A stretch of DNA of 64,000 nucleotides from positions 49,710 to 113,709 of the forward strand of contig NZ_JACGCJ010000003.1 in the NCBI RefSeq assembly GCF_021030645.1, given 5' to 3'. Source of the stretch: Agrilactobacillus fermenti. Its GTDB lineage: Bacteria; Bacillota; Bacilli; Lactobacillales; Lactobacillaceae. Below, piece by piece: positions 16,910 to 26,822 of this stretch. Below the pieces are notes generated by a model that did no database searches, was not told the origin of the DNA, and saw nothing but the letters and a program-made list of their open reading frames with translations. The translations under genes and the position numbers were made by a program. The stretch's first letter is position 1. The number at the start of each line of letters is the position of its first letter.

Positions 16910-18186
16910 GCGATACCCCAAATGAATTTGCTGACACTATCCAAAAATGTATGGTGTGTTTTTGGATGCAGTGCTGTTGCTTTTGTAAAGTGCTTTTGAC
17001 TTTTGATTTGTTGCGTTTGATTGTCAGCTGCTGTTTGATCATCATTGTCGGGAATTAATCGCACGCCATTAGGTATGTTGATTTTAAGGGTTTCATCATT
17101 GAGTAATAAGATTCGATCTGGCGCCGCCTTCACATGAGCATCAGCTGCAGGCTGTTTACTAATTGTAAACTTTTGATCGGCTGGGCCGGTGTAATCAACT
17201 TGTTTGATTAAATTGTTTTGGGCATCAAAGACTTGAATATTGCCACTGACCCTAGAATCAACTACAGAGATTTTATAGACACCTTCTGGCGGTTTGACGT
17301 CTTTACCCACTTTGAATGTGCCAACTTGGAAATCAATGGCTGCAATTTCACTTTTTTCAGATGGATTGATCAAGTGATTTTGAGAATCGCGATAGGCCAC
17401 GGAATCTTTATGATAGATCAGTGTTATATCATTTTGGTTGGCTGTGATCGTGCCTGTTAATGACTGGTCTGACTTAAGGTAAGTATACCCAGCAATTTTG
17501 GGGGCTTTGATTGTATAATTAGCCCCAATGACATCTTGGACCACTTGTTGTGTGCTAATGGCTTCACCAGATTCATCTACGAAGTGAATGATGAAACTGA
17601 TTGTTGGGGCACGTCCCGTTGTACCTGACCCCTGATCGGCATTATTGGCTGGTGTATGATTAGGCGCTGGTGTAGCCCCGGTATCTGGTTGATTTTGAGC
17701 ATCAGTAGGTGGGGTAGGGGTGACATTTTGACCACTATTGTCCGAACTACTGGAATTATGATCTTCATTAGTGCCAGAGTGATCATCAGGTGGATTGGTA
17801 GAACTAGAGCTACTAGAGGCAGAAGAACTACTTGAACTGGATGAACTAGAAGAGCTGGATGAGCTACTCGAAGAACTACTTGAACTGCTTGAAGCACTAG
17901 AACTACTAGAAGAAGAGCTAGCTGAACTTGTATCACTGCTACTCTCAGAATGATTTGAACTCGTGGTAGCTTGACTACTGGAGCTGCTATAGATAGACTT
18001 GTCACCATCATTAGCTTGTCCATCTTGATGCGCACTTTGAGTTGAAGTAACTGGTTTAGAAATAGGATTGTCAGTAGCTGCTTCACTCGCTGCCCAAGAA
18101 GGGGTTGAATGCCCAAAAGACAATAAGGGACTTAACGCAACGATAATTGCGAACGTACTTATTGTCTTTTTTTGTGAGCGTTTCAT
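16888..18186 (-). CDS. Secreted serine-rich MucBP-domain protein, 432 aa
   Basis: Exported adhesin-like protein. Signal peptide in the first 35 residues (basic start, hydrophobic core STFAIIVALSPLLSFG, cleavage near SWA-AS). Next comes a linker of about 120 residues, mostly Ser with Ala, Thr, Asp and Pro, then one MucBP-type domain (about 195-265: FVDESGEAISTQQV ... GYTYLKSDQSLTGTI), then a beta-rich domain (about 290-380). There is no LPxTG motif and no terminal membrane segment; the C-terminus is a short basic-amphipathic tail. ATG 18186 is 12 bases from GGAGG; TTG 18195 at three bases is the alternative. Attachment to the cell is unexplained. Confidence 0.8.
   Translation of the reverse strand: MKRSQKKTISTFAIIVALSPLLSFGHSTPSWAASEAATDNPISKPVTSTQSAHQDGQANDGDKSIYSSSSSQATTSSNHSESSSDTSSASSSSSSSSASSSSSSSSSSSSSSSSSSSSSSSSASSSSSSTNPPDDHSGTNEDHNSSSSDNSGQNVTPTPPTDAQNQPDTGATPAPNHTPANNADQGSGTTGRAPTISFIIHFVDESGEAISTQQVVQDVIGANYTIKAPKIAGYTYLKSDQSLTGTITANQNDITLIYHKDSVAYRDSQNHLINPSEKSEIAAIDFQVGTFKVGKDVKPPEGVYKISVVDSRVSGNIQVFDAQNNLIKQVDYTGPADQKFTISKQPAADAHVKAAPDRILLLNDETLKINIPNGVRLIPDNDDQTAADNQTQQIKSQKHFTKATALHPKTHHTFLDSVSKFIWGIAKKIRLL
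17800..17990 (-). repeat. Low-complexity serine-codon tract
   Basis: Degenerate run of AGC/AGT/TCA/TCC-type serine codons encoding the Ser-rich linker of the surface protein. Codons are mixed rather than a pure triplet repeat, which limits slippage. It yields a spurious open frame rich in Leu and Val on the same strand. Confidence 0.8.
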
Positions 18187-18372
18187 TTTACGCAAATACC
18201 TCCAATAATCATGACCACGACTTAGTATTTTAAATCATAACACGAATTATTGATTTATTTATAGAAATAATCTTTTTGTAAACAGGAATTAATATTCGTT
18301 ACAATTTATTTACAGAAAAACGGTCAATCAAGGTTAAAAAGTTCATAAATATTCGGTTTATCGCTTTGAAGA

Positions 18373-20424
18373 TTATAGGGTATTACTGAAGTCCTCAGGC
18401 TTTTGTTTGAGCCGCTTTAATTTAACAATCGGAATTTTTCCAAGAATTAAAGGAATGCGTTCCGTAATCACATCAGCGTATTCTAGACCAAACCAAGTTG
18501 CAGGCGAGACAGTGATTTTTTGTAAGAAAAGACGCGCCTGAATAATTGCTTTCTGAAAGCCCTTGATCTCGGTTTCAGGGGATAATTCTTCTTGTAACAT
18601 GACAAATGAAAAATCACCGACATCACGATCCGGAATTGTTGTGTACTGTTGCGGTTGAGCTGGTAATTCGCCTTTTGCGATCATATCGTTGATAATTTGT
18701 CTTAGATAAACATTGACTTTTTGTTCCACTCGAAAGCCTAGATATAATTGGACATTGATCATATAGTCCGTTCCAAATGTTTCGACAGTATACCCGGCAG
18801 AATAGGGGTCGTCAGTGACATTGACAGTCACGAACCAATAAACACCGGCTCTTTTTGGACGTTTATCTAAAATAGAATAAAGAATGGTTTTCTTAATATA
18901 GCGTTCGTCATGAACCTTAGTCATATAAACGAGGTTCACCGTGTACAGAGGAAAACGGTCGTCTTTTGAAAGAGAGCTGAGTTGATTTTTATAGGCTACT
19001 AATGAGACATCTTCGGTACGATAAATATTGTTATTGCGGTAATAGTCCCCCATTTGCCAAATATACATGATGCTTAAAATAGCTGCACCAATCAAAATGG
19101 TGACCCAGCCACCGTGAGCAAATTTCACTAGACTGGAAATGAAAAAGATAAATTCAACACTACCGAAAAAGAGGAGGACGCCTAAACTCAAAATTGTAGG
19201 GACATGCTTTTTACGCAGAAATTCAAATAGCAATAACGTTGTCATGAGCATGGTCACAGTGATGGCTAAACCATAAGCTGCTTCCATGTGTTCAGAAGTT
19301 TGAAAGGTGTAAACAATGGTTAAACAAACGAGACATAAAATCGCATTGACAGTAGGAATATAGAGTTGACCCCGAAAATTGGTCGGGTAAATGACGTGTA
19401 AGCGGGGCAGAAGATGCAAACGAATGCCTTCAGAAACCAAGGTATAAGAACCAGATATCAATGCTTGTGAAGCAATAATTGCAGCTAAAGTTGCAATGAT
19501 GATGGTAAAAATACGGAGTTTACTTGGCAGCATTTCAAAAAACGGGTTAAAATCAGAAATTTTGGCAAAAGCGGCATTATTGTTGTGTTGGTAGATCCAG
19601 ACAGCTTGACCAAAATAGTTCAGGACTAAGCATAAATTTACATAGGGCCAGCTCGCGTAGATATTTTTTCGGCCTACGTGACCCATATCAGAGTAGAGCG
19701 CTTCAGCACCGGTAGTTGCTAAGAAAACACTCCCTAAAATAAAAATACCGACTTTGTTATCTGCCGAGAAAAGCACTTGGATGGCATAGTAGGGATTAAG
19801 GGCTCTGAGAATGCTTAAATCTTTAGACATGCCCACTAGACCGACAATACCTATGTAAGTGAACCAAAGTAACATGATCGGCCCAAAAGCCTTGCCGATC
19901 AATTCTGTTCCAAAACGCTGGATGAAGAATAGAAAGGCTAAAATTAAAATGGTAACTAAAATAACTTCAGATTGGGTAGAGAGCAAGATCTGATGATTGA
20001 TCGGGACCCCCTTTAAGCCTTCCACAGCGGTAGTAACCGTGACTGAAGGCGTCAACATACCATCTGCTAGCAAGAAGGCGCCCCCAATCATCGCGGGGAC
20101 GATCAGCCACTTACCCCGATTACGGATTAAGGTGTATAACGCAAAAATACCGCCCTCACCATTATTATCTGCACGTAAAGCAACTAAGACATATTTAAGC
20201 GTGGTTACAATAAATAATGTCCAAAAGACGAGGGATACCGCACCCAAGATAAATCGATCGGAAATGTGTCCCATGCCGCCGTTTCCAGCGACAATGGATT
20301 TCATAACATATAGCGGCGAGGTGCCGATATCGCCATACACAACACCTAAAGCGATAATCAGACCGCCAATTGAAAACCGATCGCCTAGTTTGGGTTTTGA
20401 TTCAAGATTCTTTATTCTTTTCAT
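18373..20424 (-). CDS. kup: KUP family potassium uptake transporter, 683 aa
   Basis: Proton-coupled K+ importer in the membrane. The family signature GGLIIALGVVYGDIGTSPLYV is split here over residues 20-40 (GVVYGDIGTSPLY); about twelve helices up to residue 460, then a cytoplasmic domain of about 220 residues. The block NNGEGGIFALY between helices 2 and 3 is also family-typical. Length matches lactobacillus Kup proteins (about 670-690). ATG 20424 follows GGAG by 11 bases. It is monocistronic; its promoter region holds a palindrome (20470-20489). A c-di-AMP receptor protein is encoded far downstream in this window, but I saw no c-di-AMP riboswitch before kup. Confidence 0.93.
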   Translation of the reverse strand: MKRIKNLESKPKLGDRFSIGGLIIALGVVYGDIGTSPLYVMKSIVAGNGGMGHISDRFILGAVSLVFWTLFIVTTLKYVLVALRADNNGEGGIFALYTLIRNRGKWLIVPAMIGGAFLLADGMLTPSVTVTTAVEGLKGVPINHQILLSTQSEVILVTILILAFLFFIQRFGTELIGKAFGPIMLLWFTYIGIVGLVGMSKDLSILRALNPYYAIQVLFSADNKVGIFILGSVFLATTGAEALYSDMGHVGRKNIYASWPYVNLCLVLNYFGQAVWIYQHNNNAAFAKISDFNPFFEMLPSKLRIFTIIIATLAAIIASQALISGSYTLVSEGIRLHLLPRLHVIYPTNFRGQLYIPTVNAILCLVCLTIVYTFQTSEHMEAAYGLAITVTMLMTTLLLFEFLRKKHVPTILSLGVLLFFGSVEFIFFISSLVKFAHGGWVTILIGAAILSIMYIWQMGDYYRNNNIYRTEDVSLVAYKNQLSSLSKDDRFPLYTVNLVYMTKVHDERYIKKTILYSILDKRPKRAGVYWFVTVNVTDDPYSAGYTVETFGTDYMINVQLYLGFRVEQKVNVYLRQIINDMIAKGELPAQPQQYTTIPDRDVGDFSFVMLQEELSPETEIKGFQKAIIQARLFLQKITVSPATWFGLEYADVITERIPLILGKIPIVKLKRLKQKPEDFSNTL

Positions 20425-20469
20425 AAGTTACTGCACTCCAAATCATCAACTAACTTGAAAATTATTGTA

Positions 20470-20489
20470 TACCTTTTTCATGAAAGGTA
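20470..20489 (-). promoter_or_regulatory. Palindromic operator overlapping the putative kup promoter
   Basis: TACCTTT / AAAGGTA separated by six bases. On the minus strand its left arm overlaps a -35-like TTTACC, and TACAAT (a -10-like hexamer) begins at its right arm after a 16-base spacer. A regulator bound here would cover the promoter. Confidence 0.5.
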
Positions 20490-20504
20490 AAACCATTCAA
20501 GGCG

Positions 20505-20530
20505 TTGTGTTATGAAACACAATTTTTTTT
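20505..20530 (+). terminator. Isolated plus-strand hairpin with T run upstream of kup
   Basis: Perfect seven-base arms TTGTGTT / AACACAA, loop ATGA, followed by eight T. It would stop plus-strand transcription although no plus-strand gene precedes it. On the minus strand it sits just upstream of the kup promoter. The remaining 20531-20700 is AT-rich without a gene. Confidence 0.55.
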
Positions 20531-20712
20531 AGAGTTGAAATAAGTAACTGTGACTCTAATTTAAAAGGCTTGGAAAGTCATAACTACTATTAAAATAAGG
20601 CTAATCATAGTTAAAAATGTATATTTGATACCGCAAAAAAACTTTAGTCGCTGTGATGATTTTGTGGCCCAACTTTAATATGGACAAATAATAAGACATT
20701 TATTCACAAACC

Positions 20713-20729
20713 ATGTAAGCGATTGCATT
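20713..20729 (+). promoter_or_regulatory. cre site (CcpA operator) before the rhamnosidase gene
   Basis: ATGTAAGCGATTGCATT matches every position of the consensus WTGNAANCGNWNNCAWW. A TATACT -10-like box follows at 20732-20737, so CcpA would block transcription when preferred sugars are present. Confidence 0.75.
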
Positions 20730-20788
20730 TTTATACTAATGCGTGCCATACTGCTAAGTGGTAATGATTGATCAAGGGAGGGTTTTAA

Positions 20789-23700
20789 TTGAAACATAGA
20801 CGACTATTTTTTTATTTAGTAGGGACCATATTGGTGATGATATTTGTGGTTAGTTTTGCTAAATCAACACGTAGTGGTTCGGCTAAGGCAGCTACAACGT
20901 TACAAGTGAATGATTTAAGAATTAACTTGATGAAACAACCATTAAGTGTGGCTAAAGAGAATCTGCAATTTTCTTGGGCAATACAGGCAGCTCAAAATGA
21001 TGTAAAACAAACAGCTTATCGTATTGTCATTGGGCATAACCAGACTGATGTTTTAAAAGCACAAAATTTAGTTATTGATTCGGGTTGGCATGACGCAAGC
21101 AAATCCAGTGATGTTCATCTGAAACAAGCGGCACAAAAATTAGCAGATAATGAACTTTATTACTGGTCGGTACAAGTCAAAGACAACTATGGCCAAGTAA
21201 GTGCACTTCAGACAGCACAAGCATTTACAACGACACCGAAATGGCAAAGCACACAGGCAATTTGGAATGACCCCAAACAAGTTCCTGCCACTGATTTTTG
21301 GGCCGATCATGGCTGGCAGAACTATGCAATTGACTTACAGGTAAAAACGGCCAGCGCTTTAGGGATTGTCTTTAGAGCTCAAAATCAGAAGCAATATCTC
21401 ATGTGGCAGATTCGTACGGATCACAATGAATTACGCCCACATATTGCGACTGACGGCACACCAAAATTACTGGATAATCAAGCAATCTCACTGAACCAAG
21501 TTAAGTTACCAACCGATGCTTACTTTCAGATACGATTAGTTATTCCGGGGCAAACAGTCAAGACTTACATAAAATTACCTCAAGCTGCGGCCTATCAGTT
21601 GGTAAATACTAAAAATTTGGCAACGGATTTAACAGCTGGATCAGTGGGTTTCCGCACTGGACGCAGTGAAACGGCTGATGTCAAAGATCTCAAAATCACG
21701 AGTTTAGATAATAACCAAGTACTTTATCAGAATGATTTTCAGAAGGCAACGTCAGATTTCCCAGGGACAAAAGTTAATGCTGGTAGTTTGAATATACCTA
21801 ATAATGTTAGTACACCGAGTCTTTTGACGACTCAAGTTATTGACCCCCAAGAAGGGCTTAAGGGTAGCCTTAGTGCTCAAGACCATTATGTTTTCATGCG
21901 GAAAAGCTTTAATGTTGATGATCCAAAACGTATTGATCATGCCATTTTAAATGTAACGGCCCGTTCTGGCACTAAAAGTCGTCAATTTGTTTCTAAGCTT
22001 TCATTGAACGGTCAGTTTGTTGGTGTGTCACCAACTAGAAAGAGTAAAGATAGCACCAGTATGTTTTATAATACTTTCGATGTGACCAAGCAATTACGTT
22101 CGGGAGAAAATGTCTTAGGTGCTCTAAACTATGCTACTGAAGATCAAGGTTTTTTAGCTCAGCTCACGTTTTATTATAAAGATGGGACCCAGCAGGTTGT
22201 GACCAACAGCGGACTGGCAAACGCTGGTTGGTTGGTGAAAGATGGTACCAATGCTTTAGGCGATGATGGTACTAGCTTGGGGACTCAATATTATCAAGTT
22301 GCCGCTCAAAATATTAATAATCTAGATTTCCCAAGTGGTTGGGATGCGCCCGGTTATCAAGCAAATGAAACAACTGGTTGGGTCCAGCCGCATAAAGTTG
22401 GTGAGATTACCACTGATAAAAATAAGCTAACAGCCTATCCTGTTGATAACATGGCACAATTTGAAATAACACCTGCAAAAGTGACCGCTGAAGGCGAAGG
22501 ACATTACCTAATTGATCTAGGTAAGGAAATTGTTGGGGGATTAGCTCTCAAAGGTATAAACGCGGATCAACCAGGGCAAATGAAGGTTCGTTACGGTGAG
22601 GAACTAGAGAATGGCGCCGTTAAATGGCAAATGCGTACGGGGAACCACTATCAAGAAACTTGGACTTATCGAACGGGAACGCAAGACTTTGTAACCAGTG
22701 ATTTAATGACTTATCGGTATATTGAAGTTACAGGTAGTCCAACTCAATTAACGAAAGATAACGTTCGTGGCCTTGCACTACGACAAGCTTTTGATAATTC
22801 AGCAGCTTCATTTGCATCATCTGACCAACGTTTAAATCAAATTTATGAATTCACTAAATACACGGTTCAGGCCACGAATCAAGACTTGATGGTGGACTCG
22901 CAATCGCGAGAAAGGGGCGCCTATGAAGGTGATGTCTTAATCAATGCTTTATCCAGCTATGCTGTTTCTAATGATTATGCTCTGGCACGCTTCTCCAATG
23001 AATGGTTAACTACTCAGCGCACTTGGCCTGCTGAATATGTACTCTATACTGTGATGAGTGCTTGGAATGACTATCAGTACACCGGTAATAAGTCTGAATT
23101 AAAGCAATACTATGATTTGATCAAAGCCAATGGGGATCAACTATACACGGGCAGTATTGATCAAAATGGGTTAGTCAAGAATGGGCTGCATAATAATGGC
23201 TGGAATTCTGTGTTAGTAGACTAGCCCACCACTGAGCGCGATGGGTATGACTTTGGTAATTATAATACAGTTTTAAATGCTGTCGCTTATGGCGCTTATA
23301 CGGATATGGCTAAAATTGCTAAGGCTGTGGGAAAAACGGAAGACCAAACACAATTTGCAGCGGATGCTGCTAAGGTAAAATCAGCCATGATTCGTGAATT
23401 CTATGATAAATCGAAGGGGGCGTTTAAGGATTCAGAAAACAGTACACATTATTCTCAACATGCGACGGCTTTTGCCTTAGCCTATGGGGTCTATGATAGT
23501 CCTAAAATGGCAAAAGCTATGGCTCATTATTTGGCTAGTCAACAGAAAATTAAGGGCAGTGTTTATGGTGCTTACTTCTTATTGGATGGTTTGTATAATA
23601 GTAATGCCGGTGATACAGCCGTGCAATTTATGAACGGGACAGGTTTACGCAGTTGGGATCATGTGATCAATGATCTTGGAGCAACGATTGCGACTGAGGC

Positions 23701-24879
23701 TTGGGATCCGTCTTTAAAATCTAATATGACTTTCTCCCATCCATGGGGCTCTGCACCAGCAAGTCAAATCGTTCGGGGTATGTTTGGCATCAAGCCATTA
23801 CAACCCGGCTTTAAGAAATTTCAAGTGAAACTCCAACCAGGTAACATTGCTAAAGCTAGTTTAAAGACACCAACTGCTAAAGGCACCATCGCAGCAAGTT
23901 ATCAGAAAGCTAACGCTAATAATGTGTATCTGGACGTGACAATACCGGCAAACACCACTGCGAGAGTGTCCTTACCACAGCCCACCGATCGTGGTAATGC
24001 CAAGTTGTTGGTTGATCAAGTACAAGTAACTGCCAAACAAAAACAGGGCTACTTGACCGTTGAATTAGGTTCTGGTAGACATAGTTTGAATACGGATCTC
24101 ACGCAAGCAAATCAACCTAATGATAATGGTCATACGGATACAACTGGTGATGGGTCTGGGTTGAATTCAAATTCGAATCAAGATCAAGCCAACACTGAAC
24201 AGACAGGACAAGCACATCATGAACTGAAGTAGCTGGTATTGTACGAATCAATAACTTGCCAATTGGCGCTAGTGTATTAACAGATGGGGCATCTAAGCCT
24301 ATTTATACGGATCCATTAACACAAAAATACACTGGTTCTATGTTGTCGCCCGGTATCACTGCTTGGCACGCTCTAGCTTATTCGATGGACGGGAATGGTC
24401 AAGTGATTGCTTATCAAGTTGGCCAAAATCAATGGCTTAAAGTATCAGACCTTTTAGCTGATGCGGTTATCACGCCGTTACCTTTTGGCTCTGTCGTTTT
24501 TAGTTACCAAGCCCAAGCATCCTTGTATCGCGACCCACTGCTGAAGCAGCAGCAAGGTAAATTAGATCAACGTTACAACGCTTGGGCAGCTACCGCTGTA
24601 GTGAAAAATAGCCAGGGTAAAACTTTGGCTTATAAATTAGGTCAAAATTAGTGGGTGGCCGCTGATAAAGTTACCGTACAAAGAGATAAAGGCGGCTTAA
24701 TGATTCTGAAACAAGGGCTGTCACTGTATGATGTTAATGGGTATGCCACAACAAATAAAATCGCACAGTCTGGTGCTTATAAAGTCTTTGCTGAACGTTA
24801 TATCAACGGGCAACAATCGCTTAAATTAGGGACAGATTTACAATGGGTCGCCGCATCAATGGGTGCTTATTATCCTTAA
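20789..24879 (+). pseudogene. Secreted GH78 alpha-L-rhamnosidase with C-terminal wall-binding repeats, broken at three points
   Basis: Intact it would be about 1360 residues: signal peptide (residues 1-34), GH78 N-terminal domains, the catalytic (alpha/alpha)6 barrel, a C-terminal beta domain ending in a Gln/Asn/Thr-rich linker, and then repeated SLAP/GW-like modules (VGQNQW, LGQN-W) for cell-wall binding. Lesions: TAG at 23222-23224 where the family has Trp (D-W-P-T-T-E-R-D-G-Y); a frame change between about 24220 and 24232; TAG at 24649-24651 where the parallel repeat has Gln. Start TTG 20789 follows GGGAGG. It releases terminal rhamnose from glycosides in the family. A perfect cre lies upstream. 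Reading resumes in each segment with intact coding character, so decay is recent. Confidence 0.88.
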
Positions 24880-24931
24880 ACGAAGCTAATAAACTGTGAT
24901 CTAGTGAAGCAAGTGAGATAAACTGCGCGTA

Positions 24932-24994
24932 ATAAATAAAGAGGTAGCGACTAACAAAGCGTTAAGTTTTGTCTGCCGCTACCTCTTTATTTAT
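24932..24994. terminator. Long bidirectional hairpin between the rhamnosidase pseudogene and pepC
   Basis: Eighteen-base perfect arms (24932-24949 with 24977-24994; core AGAGGTAGCG / CGCTACCTCT) around a loop containing AACAAAGCG and GTTTTGT, a relative of the ACAAAAC hairpins elsewhere in the window. Confidence 0.75.
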
Positions 24995-25003
24995 ACCTAT
25001 TTG

Positions 25004-25033
25004 AAAAACGCCTAGCTTTTTGCTATTGGGCGT
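25004..25033 (-). terminator. pepC terminator
   Basis: On the minus strand ACGCC / GGCGT arms with an inner TAGC / GCTA stem, then TTTTT. Confidence 0.75.
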
Positions 25034-25042
25034 ATTTTGAAA

Positions 25043-26383
25043 TTATAGTGCTAATGCACCCATTGGATCCCAAGGTGCTAGAACTTTAGGTTGATCATAT
25101 TCCTTTTTAAGGACATCATTTTGAGCGTCACTTAAATATTTCTTATTGATGACGATCTGGTAAACAAATTGGTCAAACCAGTCATCACTCATTACGAAGT
25201 AGCCTTTATTACCGACTTTATCGCCCCAAGAATTTTCGACTTTCCATTTAGTTGGTTTCCCATCAACTAAATCAACCCCGGTCAGAACCATTGCGTGAGT
25301 CATTAAACTTTCACCATAGTCCAAACGTTGGGCTTTCGTCATCGATAAATCGACATCAAAAAGATCATCTAATTGATAAATGCCCGTGTCTAAGATACCA
25401 GCCTTACGGTCACTACTTTGACCGACATCACTACCAAACCAAACTGTTTCGCCATTTTGTAACTGTTTAACGGCCAGTTGTTTAAACGTGTCGATATCTA
25501 AATTTAAATGCCGAACTTCACGGCCGCCGACAACGTTGCCTAACATTTCAACCGTATAAAGGTGATTATAAGGCTTGTCTTCTGTAGGTGAGTTGATCAG
25601 TGAAACATAGTCGTCTAAATTCCAACCCACATATTTTTGGAAGAATTGTTGTGGTGTCAAATGATCTTGATGATAATTACCATCATCATCTTTATATTCC
25701 CAGTCGAATTCTGTAACTGGTTCGCCTAAAGCAAAGACTAAGATGCGGTAAACTTCACTGACCATCGTTTCGCGAGTAGCTGCAATTTGGGTGTCGTCAG
25801 CCCCGTCAGCCACTAATTGACGGAGGGTAACAGCATCTTTACGCAATTTCTTGTTTAAAACAGAATTGAGTTCCCGTGAAGTTGAGCTGTTATAAGTTTC
25901 CGGCATAACTGACTTAGGGACGATACCATATTTTTGAATTAAGGCACATAGCATATCCCATTGACCGCCATCTTGTTGTGGTGTTGCTAGTAAAAAGGCA
26001 ACTTTACGATCTTCTAATGGTAGGCTGGCAGTATTTAAAATATTTTCATAGAAGTAATTAGACTTCTCTAATTTATCCCAAAAATTAGTGTAGTTTTGAG
26101 ATAATTCAAAACCCTTTAACTTAAATTGATCTTGAAGCGGATGCCGCATGGTATTTAATGCAGCAAACATCCAGCAGCGACCAGATTGTTTTTGATTGGC
26201 AACAGAACCCGTATCTAATTCAACAGAAAAGACAGGGTCCATGGCGATTTGTGAATTGGTATCTTCACTACTAGCTAAGATACCGTTCTTCATAGTTGTC
26301 CGTTTCAAAGCATGGCTTTTTGGCAGTCTATCAAAAGTAGCTTTGAAGTCTTGTAAATTATCAGATGTAATTGGTTGACTCAT
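25043..26383 (-). CDS. pepC: Aminopeptidase C (bleomycin hydrolase family), 446 aa
   Basis: Cytoplasmic cysteine aminopeptidase that releases N-terminal residues from peptides, part of the lactobacillus peptide-use system. Peptidase C1B family: catalytic Cys70 in NQKQSGRCWMFA, His in THAMVLTG (about residue 364) and Asn in KVENSWG (about 386). Full length (family 435-450), and the C-terminus WDPMGALAL keeps the terminal segment that limits the enzyme to aminopeptidase action. ATG 26383 follows AGGAGGT. Monocistronic, with its own terminator. Confidence 0.95.
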   Translation of the reverse strand: MSQPITSDNLQDFKATFDRLPKSHALKRTTMKNGILASSEDTNSQIAMDPVFSVELDTGSVANQKQSGRCWMFAALNTMRHPLQDQFKLKGFELSQNYTNFWDKLEKSNYFYENILNTASLPLEDRKVAFLLATPQQDGGQWDMLCALIQKYGIVPKSVMPETYNSSTSRELNSVLNKKLRKDAVTLRQLVADGADDTQIAATRETMVSEVYRILVFALGEPVTEFDWEYKDDDGNYHQDHLTPQQFFQKYVGWNLDDYVSLINSPTEDKPYNHLYTVEMLGNVVGGREVRHLNLDIDTFKQLAVKQLQNGETVWFGSDVGQSSDRKAGILDTGIYQLDDLFDVDLSMTKAQRLDYGESLMTHAMVLTGVDLVDGKPTKWKVENSWGDKVGNKGYFVMSDDWFDQFVYQIVINKKYLSDAQNDVLKKEYDQPKVLAPWDPMGALAL

Positions 26384-26582
26384 TAGATGAACCTCCTATT
26401 AGTTATAAGTATGCTTAAGAAACACGCTTACCAGCCATAAAACAGCAAAGCCTTTTCTTATCACACACTCATGATACATAAAATATATCTTAGCGCATTT
26501 TAATTTTTTAGTCCACTGTTGCTGATTGAGAGAGGTGGCTACAAATATCCACTATTATGATTACGAACGGGTTATAAGGTTA

Positions 26583-26752
26583 GGGCAAAACCAATGCGGT
26601 CCCGATTATTTCATGAACGATTGTATTTTAAACGTGTTCCAAAAGGCAACGCCTTCACTCAACGACGAATGACTTAAACGGAAAGCCCACCGTTTTTCGT
26701 AATTTTTGTTGGTGCTCAGGCACTGGGCGCCTTTTGTCTCACTCTCGAACGT
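26583..26752 (+). repeat. Composite intergenic repeat, long copy (pepC-pckA gap)
   Basis: Diverged ACAAAAC-type hairpin remnant (about 26583-26605), then the box GTGTTCCAAAAGGC (26634-26647), then the long-form interior: outer arms AAAAGGC 26641-26647 / GCCTTTT 26729-26735 enclosing hairpins AAACGG / CCGTTT (26676-26695) and GCTCAG / CTGGGC (26714-26728). It is the inverted counterpart of the copy at 33484-33677. Confidence 0.75.
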
Positions 26753-26770
26753 GTTATGCTGTAGGTGAAT

Positions 26771-26787
26771 ATGTAAACGCTATATTT
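26771..26787 (+). promoter_or_regulatory. cre-like site before pckA
   Basis: ATGTAAACGCTATATTT matches the cre consensus at 15 of 17 positions. CcpA repression of PEP carboxykinase is plausible, since the enzyme runs against glycolysis. Confidence 0.5.
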
Positions 26788-26822
26788 TTGGTATAGCGTC
26801 GTTAGAAAGGGTGTGTTTTATC

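Noticed and set aside
17577..18116. Open frame of 179 codons rich in Leu and Val inside the surface-protein gene
   Set aside because: It is the shifted reading of the serine-codon tract of the MucBP gene; no start site, and composition is a by-product.
20425..20700. c-di-AMP (ydaO-type) riboswitch before kup
   Set aside because: The leader is too AT-rich and short of the conserved core motifs; only a palindrome and a hairpin were found.
23222..24651. Deliberate amber readthrough in the rhamnosidase gene
   Set aside because: The two TAG codons replace different residues (Trp and Gln) and a frameshift lies between them, so decay or sequencing error is simpler.
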